A stretch of DNA of 64,000 nucleotides from assembly GCF_006717045.1 (NCBI RefSeq), contig NZ_VFPH01000001.1, forward strand, positions 744,001 through 808,000, in the 5' to 3' direction. Positions 1-8,883 of the stretch are shown here, one piece after another; position 1 is the stretch's first letter; every line of letters begins with the position of its first letter. The position numbers and the translations under genes were made by a program. Below the pieces are notes generated by a model. It was not told where the DNA came from. It did no database searches and was given only the letters and a program-made list of their open reading frames with translations. The DNA is from Pseudonocardia cypriaca (GTDB lineage Bacteria; Actinomycetota; Actinomycetes; Mycobacteriales; Pseudonocardiaceae).

Positions 1-2
1 AC

Positions 3-2627
3 AACACCATGGCGTTGGCCGTGCAGAACATCGTCCAGGGGTGCTCGGCTCGCTTCGAGAGCCAAGTGCTCTTCGTCGCCACTGGACAGAACGCGCTGAC
101 CTCCACCCCGACCCTGCAGAAGCTGACCGACCGCTTTACCGTGCAGGTGGCACTGTCCGATACCGACGTCGAGACCGTCGTTCGTGAGGTTGTGCTCCGA
201 AAGAGGCCCGAGCGCGTCCCCGAACTGCGAACGACTCTCGACGGCGCGAGGTTCGAGATCGACAAGCACCTCGGCGGCACTCAGCTCGCCGCGAAGGCGG
301 CCGACCAGCCTGACCTTGTGCCCGACTACCCGCTGCTACCGACCAGGCGCCGGTTTTGGGAGCGGGCACTGCGCGCGATCGACAGCGGCGGCAAGGCCGG
401 TGTTCTCCGATCGCAGCTTCGTATCGTCCACGAGGCCACCCGCCTCGTCGCCGACGAATCGGTCGGCCACGTCATCGGCGCGGATTTCCTCTATGACGAG
501 CAGTCACCCCTCATGCAGCAGAGCGGAGTGCTGCTCAAGGAGATCGACGAGCTCATCCGCGGTCTGCGCACCGACGGGCCCGACGGCGTACTGAAGTCCC
601 GGATCTGCGCGCTGGTCTTCCTCATCAACCAAATTCCGCGAGGGTCGATCGGCGGCGAGACCGGCCTGCGGGCCACCGCGCCGTTCCTCGCCGACCTCCT
701 TGTCGAGGACCTCGCCAACGACGGCGCCCGGTTGCGCAAGAGAGTCCCCGAACTACTCGACGTGCTCGTCACTGAGGCCAGGCTGCAGCGCATCGACGAC
801 GAGTACAGGCTCCAGACCGAGGAAGGGGCCGAGTGGGAGAAGGACTATCGGAGCCGCCTGGCCGTCGTGCGCGATGATGCAGCTCGCCTGACCTTGCTCC
901 GCACCGAGCGTCTGGTCGCAGCCGTCAACGCGGCTCTCGGCGGGCTCAAGCTCCCAGCAGGGGCGAGCAAGACCCCACGCACCCTCGGCGTCCACTGGGG
1001 GCAGGATGAGCCGACAGCCGGGACCGGCGACGTGCCCGTATGGATCCGCGACGAGTGGTCAGTCACCGCCCCGGCTGTGCGGAAGTCGGCCACCGAAGCC
1101 GGCGTCGACAGTCCGATCGTGTTCGTCCTACTGCCCAAGCACGAGGCCGAGCAGATCAAGCACACCCTGGCGAGCCACGCGGCCGCGGAGGACACGCTGC
1201 GGCGGCCCACCCCGCAGACCGATGAAGGTAAGGCGGCCGAGCGGGCGATGAAGACGCGGCTCGCGCTGGATGACGAGCGGCTCGTGACGCTGTTCGCCGA
1301 CGTGGTGGCCCGGGCGCGCGTATTCCAGGGTGGCGGCACCGAACCTACCAAGACCACGCTGCGCGACGCCGTTGAGGCGGCGGCGGAGGCGTCCCTCATC
1401 CGCCTTTTTCCGAGGTTCGGGGCGGGGGACAACGCAAATTGGGACAAGGTCGTCGCCAAGGCACGCGACGGCGCCCCCGACGCTCTCCTTGCAGTCGGCC
1501 ACCATGGCGAGCCCGCAACGAACGCCGTGTGCAAGGAGGTCCTGGCGGCGATCAGCTCGGGCGGTATCAAGGGCGTCGAGCTGCACAAGCTCTTCGCCGC
1601 GCCGCCATACGGCTGGCCGCGCGACGCCGTCAACGGTGCCGTAATGACTCTGCTCGCCGCAGGCAACGTCCGCGCGGCCCAGGACGGCAAGAGCCTCGCC
1701 GGGCCGAAGGAACTTCCTCCCAACCAGATCGGCCGGACCACCTTCTACAAGGAGGACGAACCCCCCACCGTCGGTCACCGCCTCGCCGTCCGTGGCCTGC
1801 TCACTGCCGCCGGAATCAAATTCGAGTCCGGGCAGGAGGGCGCCCAGCTCGCCGCGCTCCTGCAAAGGCTCAAGGACCTGGCAGCCCAGGCCGGTGGTCC
1901 CCCGCCGCTTCCCGAGCCGCCGACCACTGACCACGTCGACGCACTCCTCGCGCTCGGCGGGAATCAGCGATTCCGCGCTGTCGCCGACAGCAACGATCGG
2001 CTGCGCAATGACCTGAACCGCTGGCGCGCCGCTGAGCAGCAGCGCGCGAAGCGGGAATCCGAGTGGCAGGACCTCCAGCGGCTCCTCCGCCACGCTCAGA
2101 ACCTCTCGGTCGCCACCGAGGTCGCTCCCGCGTACGACGCCATTCGGGACGGTCGCCAGCTCCTCGACGACCCGAACCCAATGACCCCGGTGCTCGCCGC
2201 GCTCACGGCCGCGCTGCGCGACGAGTTGAAGAATCGTGCCCAGCGGCTTGCAGCCGCGAAACGAGACGCCGTTGCCGAGCTTGAGGGGTGGGACCGGTGG
2301 TCGGCTCTCGACCCAGAGGATCGCCAGTCGATCCTCGCCGAGGCCCAGCTCCAGGCGGTCGAGCAGCCCCACGTGCCAAACGACACAGCCCTGCTCGAGG
2401 TGCTCGACGCGACTCCCTTGAAGACGTGGCAGGACCAGATCACGCTCGTTCCTGGTAGGCGTGACCACGCACGTCACCGTGCCGCGGAGCGGCTCGAACC
2501 GGAGAGCATCACGGTGTCCCCGCCCGCAGCCATCCTGAAGAACGCCGACGACCTGCAGGCGTACCTCGATGAGCTGCGAGGCCGCGTGGAGCCGCACCTT
2601 GGCGCAGGCAGGACCGTGATTCTCTGA
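3..2627 (+). CDS. brxC: BREX P-loop ATPase BrxC, C-terminal part (5' end outside window)
   Basis: The reading frame is open from base 3, so the gene starts upstream and its Walker A region is missing here. The visible 870-odd residues match the BrxC family. A sensor-1-like strand VLFVATGQNAL is followed by a DRFTVQVALSDTDV segment and then VVREVVLRKRP, all typical of BrxC downstream of its ATPase core. The rest is a long, mostly helical region with Ala/Arg/Glu-rich stretches near the C-terminus. BrxC is the large ATPase of BREX defence and acts with PglX and PglZ on cellular and phage DNA. The stop overlaps the pglX start by one base (TGATG), so the genes are probably translationally coupled. 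The family call is based on motif memory and on the neighbouring pglX and pglZ. Confidence 0.88.
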   Translation, partial: NTMALAVQNIVQGCSARFESQVLFVATGQNALTSTPTLQKLTDRFTVQVALSDTDVETVVREVVLRKRPERVPELRTTLDGARFEIDKHLGGTQLAAKAADQPDLVPDYPLLPTRRRFWERALRAIDSGGKAGVLRSQLRIVHEATRLVADESVGHVIGADFLYDEQSPLMQQSGVLLKEIDELIRGLRTDGPDGVLKSRICALVFLINQIPRGSIGGETGLRATAPFLADLLVEDLANDGARLRKRVPELLDVLVTEARLQRIDDEYRLQTEEGAEWEKDYRSRLAVVRDDAARLTLLRTERLVAAVNAALGGLKLPAGASKTPRTLGVHWGQDEPTAGTGDVPVWIRDEWSVTAPAVRKSATEAGVDSPIVFVLLPKHEAEQIKHTLASHAAAEDTLRRPTPQTDEGKAAERAMKTRLALDDERLVTLFADVVARARVFQGGGTEPTKTTLRDAVEAAAEASLIRLFPRFGAGDNANWDKVVAKARDGAPDALLAVGHHGEPATNAVCKEVLAAISSGGIKGVELHKLFAAPPYGWPRDAVNGAVMTLLAAGNVRAAQDGKSLAGPKELPPNQIGRTTFYKEDEPPTVGHRLAVRGLLTAAGIKFESGQEGAQLAALLQRLKDLAAQAGGPPPLPEPPTTDHVDALLALGGNQRFRAVADSNDRLRNDLNRWRAAEQQRAKRESEWQDLQRLLRHAQNLSVATEVAPAYDAIRDGRQLLDDPNPMTPVLAALTAALRDELKNRAQRLAAAKRDAVAELEGWDRWSALDPEDRQSILAEAQLQAVEQPHVPNDTALLEVLDATPLKTWQDQITLVPGRRDHARHRAAERLEPESITVSPPAAILKNADDLQAYLDELRGRVEPHLGAGRTVIL

Positions 2628-5600
2628 TGCGCGCACTTCCCGCGAAGGACCGAAAGCGCCTGGAGTCGGCCGTGCTGGCCGCCAGGCGGGTGTCCGAGAG
2701 TGCATGTCGTGCCGCGATCGACATGCTCGGCGTGTTCGCCGACAAGCGCCCCGACCATCTCGGCAGCGAGCAAGCCGCGCTGCGCAACGGGCTTCGGGCG
2801 AGGTGGCGCCAGCTCGGCCTCGACCGTGAGCTGCTCGTCGCCGAGTGCGCCTACGAGCAATGGCACCGGCTGCTGTTCGCGCGGTTCCTCGCCGAAAACA
2901 ACCTTCTCCTGCACCCGCAGTACGAGGCTCCCGTCACGCTCTCCGACTGTGAGGAGCTGGCCGCCGACCTGAGGGAGCCCGACGCCTGGGCGGTGGCGGC
3001 GCGGTTCGCGTCGGAGATCCTTCCTGGCATCTTCCGGCTAGCTGACCCGTGCGTGAGGCTGCGCCTTGCCCCCGAGGGCCGCCACGCGCTCGAAGAGATC
3101 CTCGACGGCCTCCCTGCGGAGATGTTCGCAGCAGACGATGCGCTGGGGTGGGTTTACCAGTTCTGGCAGAAAAACAAGAAGGATGAGGTGAACGCCTCGG
3201 AGCGAAAGATCGGTGGTGCCGACCTTGGGCCGGTGACCCAGCTATTCACCGAGAACTACATGGTCCGGTTCCTGCTGGAAAATTCGCTCGGCGCGTGGTG
3301 GGCGGCACGATACCCAGACAGCCCCCTGGTTAAGGGATTCGACTATCTGCGCTTCGCAGATGATGGCCAGCCGGCAGCAGGATCGTTCGAGGGCTGGCCG
3401 GAGCGGGTCGCCGAGGTGACGGTGATGGACCCGTGTTGCGGGTCGGGACACTTCCTCGTCGAAGCATTCTCAATGCTCTCGCAGATGCGGGCGGAGGAAG
3501 AGGGGCTGTCGGTCGCCGATTCGCAAGACGCAGTTCTGTGTGATAATCTGTACGGTCTCGATATTGACCCCCGATGTGTGCAGATCGCCATGTTTGCGGT
3601 GGTGCTCCAAGCATGGAAGACAGGCGGCGGATGGCGTCGACTTAATACGCCGAATATTGCATGCTCCGGACTTCCAGTGAAGGCATCGATTAACGAGTGG
3701 AACGAACTTGCCGGCGGAGACGGTAGAATTGAGGGTGCTCTCAGTCGCTTGCACGTCCTTTTTCGTGATGCGGACAGCCTTGGTAGTTTGATCGATCCGT
3801 TGCGCATGACGAGCATTGGCGCCCAACGCGGATCACAGCAGTCGCTACTGGAGATCGACTGGTCTCAGCTGGCGCCGTTACTCTCGGCGGCAATGACCTT
3901 GGAAGGGGGTGAAAACGAAGCAAGCGTCCTCGGAACCAGTGCGCTAGGAATCGCCGCAGCAGCGGAATACCTGTCTCGCAGCTTTACGCTGATCGCGACC
4001 AATGTTCCGTACTCGAGCCGTGTATCGCTCACCCCGCAGATCCTTGGATACATCGACTCGTCTCATGCAGATGCGGCAGGCGATCTGGCCACGACCTTCC
4101 TCGACCGCAGCATGGCTCTCGGCTACACGGTCGCCATTGTTTCGCCACAGAACTGGCTCTATCAGCCTTGGTATAAGCGATTTCGACAGCGACTACTTCA
4201 GAAGGCAAGCTGGAGACTGCTGGCCCGCCTTGGCGCAGGCGCGTTCAAGCAAATTAGTGGCGAGGTCGTGAATGTTGCACTCATAGTTGTTGACAACGTC
4301 AGGCCATCCGATTCGCATCTACTCGGATATGTGGACGTTCAGGAATTCGGAGCGGCAGATGTCAAAGACGGAAGTCTTAAGTCCGAGCAGGTATCTGAGC
4401 TTCTCCAGGGTGACATGCTCAATAACCCCGATGCCCGAATCGCCCGTCCCGCGGCAGACGCGACGCCGCTCCTCGCAGAGAGGGCCGATTCCGCACAAGG
4501 AATTTGCACCGGCGATTATGCGCGATTTGGGCGCAATTTTTGGGAACTAGATAGAATCAACAACGGCTGGGCCCGCCAGCAGAGCACTGTTTCGACGCCC
4601 AAGGCCTATGGAGGGCGTGAATGGGTCCTGCTATGGCAGGGCGGAAACGGCGAGCTTCAGGAGCACGTTCGGCTCCGGCTTGGAGCTGGTCGGGAGGGCT
4701 CCTGGATTCGAGGGATCGAATTCCTTGAAAGGCGCGGTGTCGTCGTATCGCAATCGGGCGACCTCAAGGTCACCCTTTATACGGGTGACCTTTTGGACAA
4801 CAATGCGGCGGTGATTGTGCCATTCGACGAAGAGCTCCTGCCGGCATTGTGGGCCTACTGCTCGTCGCCAGAGTATCGACTAAACGTTCGAAACATCGAC
4901 TCGGCACTCAAAGTTACAAACAAGACACTCCTCAAGGTGCCCTTTGATGAGGCTCGATGGCGCAAGGTAGCGAATGAGGTGGGTCCGCTCCCGGCGCCTT
5001 GGTCGGATGATCCGACACAATGGTTATTCGCCGGTCGGCCGGACCAATCCACAGCATCCTTGCAGGTGGCTGTCGGGCGGCTTCTCGGCTATCGCTGGCC
5101 TGATCAGGCGGAATCCGACGAGCTCGACTCTTTCGTCGATAACGATGGAATCGCGTGTATTCCGGCGGTCGCAGGGGAGGCGCGGGCCTCAGACCGGGTG
5201 CAGCAACTGCTCGCCACGGCATACGATTCCTGGTCCCCGGCAACGCTCAAGGGTATATTGGAGCAGGCTGGGAGCAAAAAGCCGAACCTTGCCGAGTGGT
5301 TGCGGGACGAATTCTTCAAGCAGCACTGCGCTCTGTTCGGGAACCGGCCGTTCATCTGGCACATCTGGGATGGACTGAAGGATGGCTTCTCGGCGCTCGT
5401 GAACTACCACCGGCTCGACCGCAAGACCCTGGCTAAGCTCACCTATTCTTACCTCGGCCAGGACTGGGTCGAACGTCTGCGGGCCGAGATCCGCGACGAG
5501 GTTGCCGGGGCCGAGGCGCGGCTTGCGGCGGCGCTGGAATTGAAGCGCAAGCTCGAGCTGATCCTCGACGGCGAGCAGCCCTACGATATCTACGTGCGAT

Positions 5601-5824
5601 GGAAGGCGCCGCACGAGCAGCCTATGGGCTGGGAGCCCGACCTCAACGACGGGGTCCGCCTGAACATCCGACCGTTCGTGACAGCAGGGGTGCTGCGGAC
5701 TCCGTTCAACATCCACTGGAAGAAAGACCGCGGCAAGGATCCGGACGGCTCAGAGCGGCTCAATGACATCCACATGTCCGTGGCCGAGAAGCAAGAAGCG
5801 CGAAAGCGGGCCGGTCTACCGTGA
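2627..5824 (+). CDS. pglX: BREX adenine-specific DNA methyltransferase PglX
   Basis: A 1065-residue protein of the large BREX N6-adenine methyltransferase family. The SAM-binding motif I is DPCCGSGHF at residues 268-276. The catalytic motif IV is TNVPY at about 458-462, with V in place of the first P of NPPY, a variant I recall for this PglX branch. The N-terminal part carries ECAYEQWHRLLFARFLAENN and QLFTENYMVRFLL blocks characteristic of the family. PglX marks host DNA at one strand of a short non-palindromic site and is needed for both modification and exclusion. The central region, roughly bases 3540-5290, is much poorer in G+C than either end, suggesting the specificity part was exchanged by recombination. 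The start ATG overlaps the brxC stop and the end overlaps pglZ by four bases. Confidence 0.93.
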   Translation: MRALPAKDRKRLESAVLAARRVSESACRAAIDMLGVFADKRPDHLGSEQAALRNGLRARWRQLGLDRELLVAECAYEQWHRLLFARFLAENNLLLHPQYEAPVTLSDCEELAADLREPDAWAVAARFASEILPGIFRLADPCVRLRLAPEGRHALEEILDGLPAEMFAADDALGWVYQFWQKNKKDEVNASERKIGGADLGPVTQLFTENYMVRFLLENSLGAWWAARYPDSPLVKGFDYLRFADDGQPAAGSFEGWPERVAEVTVMDPCCGSGHFLVEAFSMLSQMRAEEEGLSVADSQDAVLCDNLYGLDIDPRCVQIAMFAVVLQAWKTGGGWRRLNTPNIACSGLPVKASINEWNELAGGDGRIEGALSRLHVLFRDADSLGSLIDPLRMTSIGAQRGSQQSLLEIDWSQLAPLLSAAMTLEGGENEASVLGTSALGIAAAAEYLSRSFTLIATNVPYSSRVSLTPQILGYIDSSHADAAGDLATTFLDRSMALGYTVAIVSPQNWLYQPWYKRFRQRLLQKASWRLLARLGAGAFKQISGEVVNVALIVVDNVRPSDSHLLGYVDVQEFGAADVKDGSLKSEQVSELLQGDMLNNPDARIARPAADATPLLAERADSAQGICTGDYARFGRNFWELDRINNGWARQQSTVSTPKAYGGREWVLLWQGGNGELQEHVRLRLGAGREGSWIRGIEFLERRGVVVSQSGDLKVTLYTGDLLDNNAAVIVPFDEELLPALWAYCSSPEYRLNVRNIDSALKVTNKTLLKVPFDEARWRKVANEVGPLPAPWSDDPTQWLFAGRPDQSTASLQVAVGRLLGYRWPDQAESDELDSFVDNDGIACIPAVAGEARASDRVQQLLATAYDSWSPATLKGILEQAGSKKPNLAEWLRDEFFKQHCALFGNRPFIWHIWDGLKDGFSALVNYHRLDRKTLAKLTYSYLGQDWVERLRAEIRDEVAGAEARLAAALELKRKLELILDGEQPYDIYVRWKAPHEQPMGWEPDLNDGVRLNIRPFVTAGVLRTPFNIHWKKDRGKDPDGSERLNDIHMSVAEKQEARKRAGLP

Positions 5825-8136
5825 GCGACACCGTTCTCGACCGCCTAGTTGAGTGCCTGGCCAAGGCGTCGGCGTTCGACCCCAACGTGCAGGAGGCGCC
5901 CGTCGCGCTGCTGTGGCCCGACGAGGAGGCGCGGTGGCAGTCGGTGATCGGTCGGATCGCCGGCCGGGTACCGCTGGTTTCTCTCGGTGCCTTCGAGCCG
6001 GCGCAGCAGCGTGGGCCGGCGTATTGGGTCCGGTGTGTGGTGGCCGGGACGATCGACGCGGGACTCGCCGATGGGCGGCCCGTCATCTACCTGCCGGGGG
6101 TGCCGCAGGGCGCGGTCCGCGCTGTCGAAACCTGCGCCCCGGAGCTCGCGCCGATCGCCGAGCTGCAGTACCGCAGCAGATGGTTCGCCAACCCCAAGGG
6201 GCGGGACTGGACCGTGCGGGCACTGCTTGCCGATGCCGAGCACGGCCTGGGACTGATGGTGGCCGACAACGCCCAGACAAATGCGGCCTTGCTTCTGGCA
6301 CTCGATAAGCTTCTCGACGTCCCGATCAACCGCCTGAAGAATCAGGTGCTCGACGCCGACTACTGCAATCAGTTGGTCAACCCCGATCCGCCCAGCTTGC
6401 TGCTCGGATGGCTCGACGACCCCGCCGGCTATCGCAGCCGGCTACCAAGGGCGCAGTGGGTGGCATTCGTGCAGCAGTGCAAGGCCGATTACGGCTTCGA
6501 TCCTGAGTTGGACGGCGAGATCGCCGCTGCGCGCCGACTTGCTGCGCGGGACGGGAATTGGGATCTGGTCTGGAAGCGCTTCGCGGAGATGCCGCAGGGT
6601 TACCGAGGGGTCCCCGAGCAGCTCCGCAAGGCTCGCCCGCTGGAGTTCCACGTCGACAACCCGCCGGCGTGGCCGCAGGACAACGAGAACGATGAGGACC
6701 ACCTCCGGAGCAGGCTCGCGGACTGCGCCATCTTGAATCCGGAGGGTGCTCGTAAAGAGATCGCTAGGCTCAACGATGAGCACGCGCGCCGCCGCACTAC
6801 CGTCTGGGCCGGCCTGGGTCAGGCACCCCTCGCTTTCGCCCTCGAGCAGCTCGTCGCACTGGCCGAACTTACCGCACAACCGCTCGCCGCGAACGACCTC
6901 ATTTCACTTGCGAGCGACTACACCGATCGCGGTTGGCGAGTAGATGACACTTTCCTGCGTGCGCTTGGAGCAGCGCCCGCACGAGCAGATCGAGCGGCGG
7001 TCGCGGCGGCGGGCACCGTCTTGTACCGCGCGTGGGCGGACTCAGCGGCCCGGGCAATGCAGACGATCATCGGTCCGATGGCGAATGCGTACAACTACGA
7101 GGCGACGGGACCGGCGTCCACGGCACCCGGTGTGGTGTCAGTTTTCGTCGATGGCTTCCGCCTTGACATCGCCCACCGGGTCCAGGATCGCCTTGTCACC
7201 GCCGGGCTGGCCGTGGAGTGCGCGACAGGGCTCGCCGCTCTTCCGACCGTGACGGCTACGGCAAAGGCGGCATTGGCTCCCGTGGGGAGGGATGCGTTGA
7301 CGGCCGGCCCGGGCCTGCAGTCGAGGAACACCGCCACCGGGACAGCGGCGTCGATCGCGGTTCTTCGTTCCCTCATGGGCGACAACGGAGTGCAGGTATT
7401 GGGGTCGACCGAGGTCGGCGACCCGACCGGCTCGGCATGGGCCGAGGCGGGCGAGCTGGACCGTCGTGGCCATGACGTAGGCAGTCGCCTGGTCGACTAC
7501 CTCGATGAGGAGGTCGACAGGATCGTCGGTCGTGTCCGCGAGCTCCTCGACGCCGGCTGGTTGCGTGTGGACGTCCTGACCGATCACGGCTGGCTGCTGA
7601 TGCCCGGCGGCTTGGAGAAGGTCGAGCTTCCGGCGGCCACCACGGAGGTCAAGAAGGGCCGTTGCGCGCGGGTGAAGGACGGCGCAGTCGTCGAGGTTCC
7701 AACTGTGCCGTGGTTCTGGGACCGGGATGTGCGCATCGCTGTCGCACCGGGTCTGACGTGTTTTGAGGCAGGCAAGGAGTACGAACACGGCGGCGTCAGC
7801 CCGCAGGAGTGCATAGTGCCGAGGTTGACGGTCACGGCTTCCGCAGCAATGACTGCGACCGGTGGCCCGGAGATCAGGAAGGTGACCTGGCTGGGATTGC
7901 TGTGCCGGATCGAGCTGTCCGGCGCCGGGCACGGCGTGGTCGCTGACCTGCGCGGCCTCGCCGCTGATCCGAACACGAGTATCGCGGCCAAGGCCAAGGA
8001 GACCTCCGCGCCGGGAAGGGTCTCGCTCGCCGTGCCTGACGAGGATCTCGAAGGCCAGCGTGCCCACCTTGTGCTGGTCGGACCCGATGGCGAGATTCTC
8101 GCCGATCGCGATGTGATCGTGGGGAGGAACCGGTGA
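5821..8136 (+). CDS. pglZ: BREX phosphatase-like protein PglZ (type B)
   Basis: A 771-residue protein starting with GTG inside the pglX stop. The N-terminus (APVALLWPDEEARW, then PVIYLPGVPQGAVRAVE and LAELQYRSRWF-like text near residues 88-122) matches the type-B branch of BREX-1 PglZ proteins rather than the Streptomyces Pgl type. The alkaline-phosphatase-superfamily core is in the C-terminal half: VFVDGFRLDIA at about 441-451, TVTATAKAAL at about 476, and a TDHG metal-ligand motif near residue 580. PglZ is an essential BREX component and forms a complex with PglX. The stop overlaps the next gene's GTG start, continuing the coupled operon. Confidence 0.92.
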   Translation: MSDTVLDRLVECLAKASAFDPNVQEAPVALLWPDEEARWQSVIGRIAGRVPLVSLGAFEPAQQRGPAYWVRCVVAGTIDAGLADGRPVIYLPGVPQGAVRAVETCAPELAPIAELQYRSRWFANPKGRDWTVRALLADAEHGLGLMVADNAQTNAALLLALDKLLDVPINRLKNQVLDADYCNQLVNPDPPSLLLGWLDDPAGYRSRLPRAQWVAFVQQCKADYGFDPELDGEIAAARRLAARDGNWDLVWKRFAEMPQGYRGVPEQLRKARPLEFHVDNPPAWPQDNENDEDHLRSRLADCAILNPEGARKEIARLNDEHARRRTTVWAGLGQAPLAFALEQLVALAELTAQPLAANDLISLASDYTDRGWRVDDTFLRALGAAPARADRAAVAAAGTVLYRAWADSAARAMQTIIGPMANAYNYEATGPASTAPGVVSVFVDGFRLDIAHRVQDRLVTAGLAVECATGLAALPTVTATAKAALAPVGRDALTAGPGLQSRNTATGTAASIAVLRSLMGDNGVQVLGSTEVGDPTGSAWAEAGELDRRGHDVGSRLVDYLDEEVDRIVGRVRELLDAGWLRVDVLTDHGWLLMPGGLEKVELPAATTEVKKGRCARVKDGAVVEVPTVPWFWDRDVRIAVAPGLTCFEAGKEYEHGGVSPQECIVPRLTVTASAAMTATGGPEIRKVTWLGLLCRIELSGAGHGVVADLRGLAADPNTSIAAKAKETSAPGRVSLAVPDEDLEGQRAHLVLVGPDGEILADRDVIVGRNR

Positions 8137-8501
8137 GTGACCCCAGGCCGGATCGTTGGACGGGCGAACGTGGGCCGAACGAGTGGAGTGCGGGCAGCGT
8201 GCGCACCGAGGCGTGGGGCGGTGTAGATGCCGATCGGCTGGATGCCGTGTGCCGGCAGTACCGTATCTCGGCACTGTACGTCTTCGGCTCCGTTGCCCGC
8301 GGCGAGGCGGCATCGACCAGCGACGTCGATCTGCTCTATGACCTTGAGCTGGGAGCGCACCTGGGCTGGGAGATCGAGGATCTCTCCGACTCGCTGGCAG
8401 AGATCTTCGGTCGGCCCGTCGATCTGGTTTCTCGGGCGGCCCTGCACCCGTTGCTCAGGGCCACGGTCCTGGAGGAGGCGAGAGTCGTCTATGAAGCGTG
8501 A
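8133..8501 (+). CDS. mntA: MntA-like minimal nucleotidyltransferase antitoxin
   Basis: A 122-residue nucleotidyltransferase with the complete GSX10DXD active-site motif (G52, S53, D64, D66 in GSVARGEAASTSDVD). Members of this family inactivate the HEPN toxin HepT by transferring AMP to its active-site tyrosine. The N-terminal 25 residues are polar and not conserved, so an internal start is possible, but the GTG at 8133 overlaps the pglZ stop and fits operon coupling. The 3' end overlaps the HEPN gene by 11 bases. Its place inside the BREX operon, between pglZ and the brxL-like gene, is unusual and suggests a built-in toxin-antitoxin unit. Confidence 0.88.
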   Translation: MSDPRPDRWTGERGPNEWSAGSVRTEAWGGVDADRLDAVCRQYRISALYVFGSVARGEAASTSDVDLLYDLELGAHLGWEIEDLSDSLAEIFGRPVDLVSRAALHPLLRATVLEEARVVYEA

Positions 8502-8883
8502 CCTTATCCTCCTGCGCGAGATGATCAACGCGGCCGAGCAGGCCCAGAGCCTTGTTGAAGGGCGCACCGCCTCCGAAGTCGACGGCGACCGCCTGCGCCG
8601 CGACGCACTCATGTGGAACTTTACGGTGCTCGGCGAGGCGGCAACGCTCGTGTCGGATGCGACGAAGGTCCGGTTCCCGACGATCCCTTGGCGGAACCCG
8701 GCCCGGCTGCGCAACCGCGTCGTCCACGGCTACTGGTCAGTGGACGTAAGTGTCCTGCATACCACGGCCTCGGAGCAGCTCGGTGAGTTCGTCCGTCAGC
8801 TTCGGGACGCGGCGGCCGTGCTGGAAGTCGAAGACGAACAGCCACCGGTATCCGGTTCGGAGGCGAGCGGAACCGATGAGTGA
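8491..8883 (+). CDS. hepT: HepT-like HEPN RNase toxin
   Basis: A 130-residue all-helical protein of the HepT (DUF86) family. The RX4HXY catalytic motif is intact: R74, H79 and Y81 in RNRVVHGY. Y81 is the residue that the partner nucleotidyltransferase is known to modify in this family. The ATG at 8491 was chosen because it overlaps the mntA stop by 11 bases and gives the usual family length; a longer open frame upstream only reads through mntA. The end overlaps the next gene in an ATGAGTGA junction. Known HepT proteins are ribonucleases that arrest growth when not neutralised. Confidence 0.87.
   Translation: MKRDLILLREMINAAEQAQSLVEGRTASEVDGDRLRRDALMWNFTVLGEAATLVSDATKVRFPTIPWRNPARLRNRVVHGYWSVDVSVLHTTASEQLGEFVRQLRDAAAVLEVEDEQPPVSGSEASGTDE

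Noticed and set aside
1128..2705. A 525-codon open frame on the minus strand across brxC and pglX
   Set aside because: It is antisense to clearly conserved BREX genes, has no family-like text, and such frames are expected from high third-position GC.
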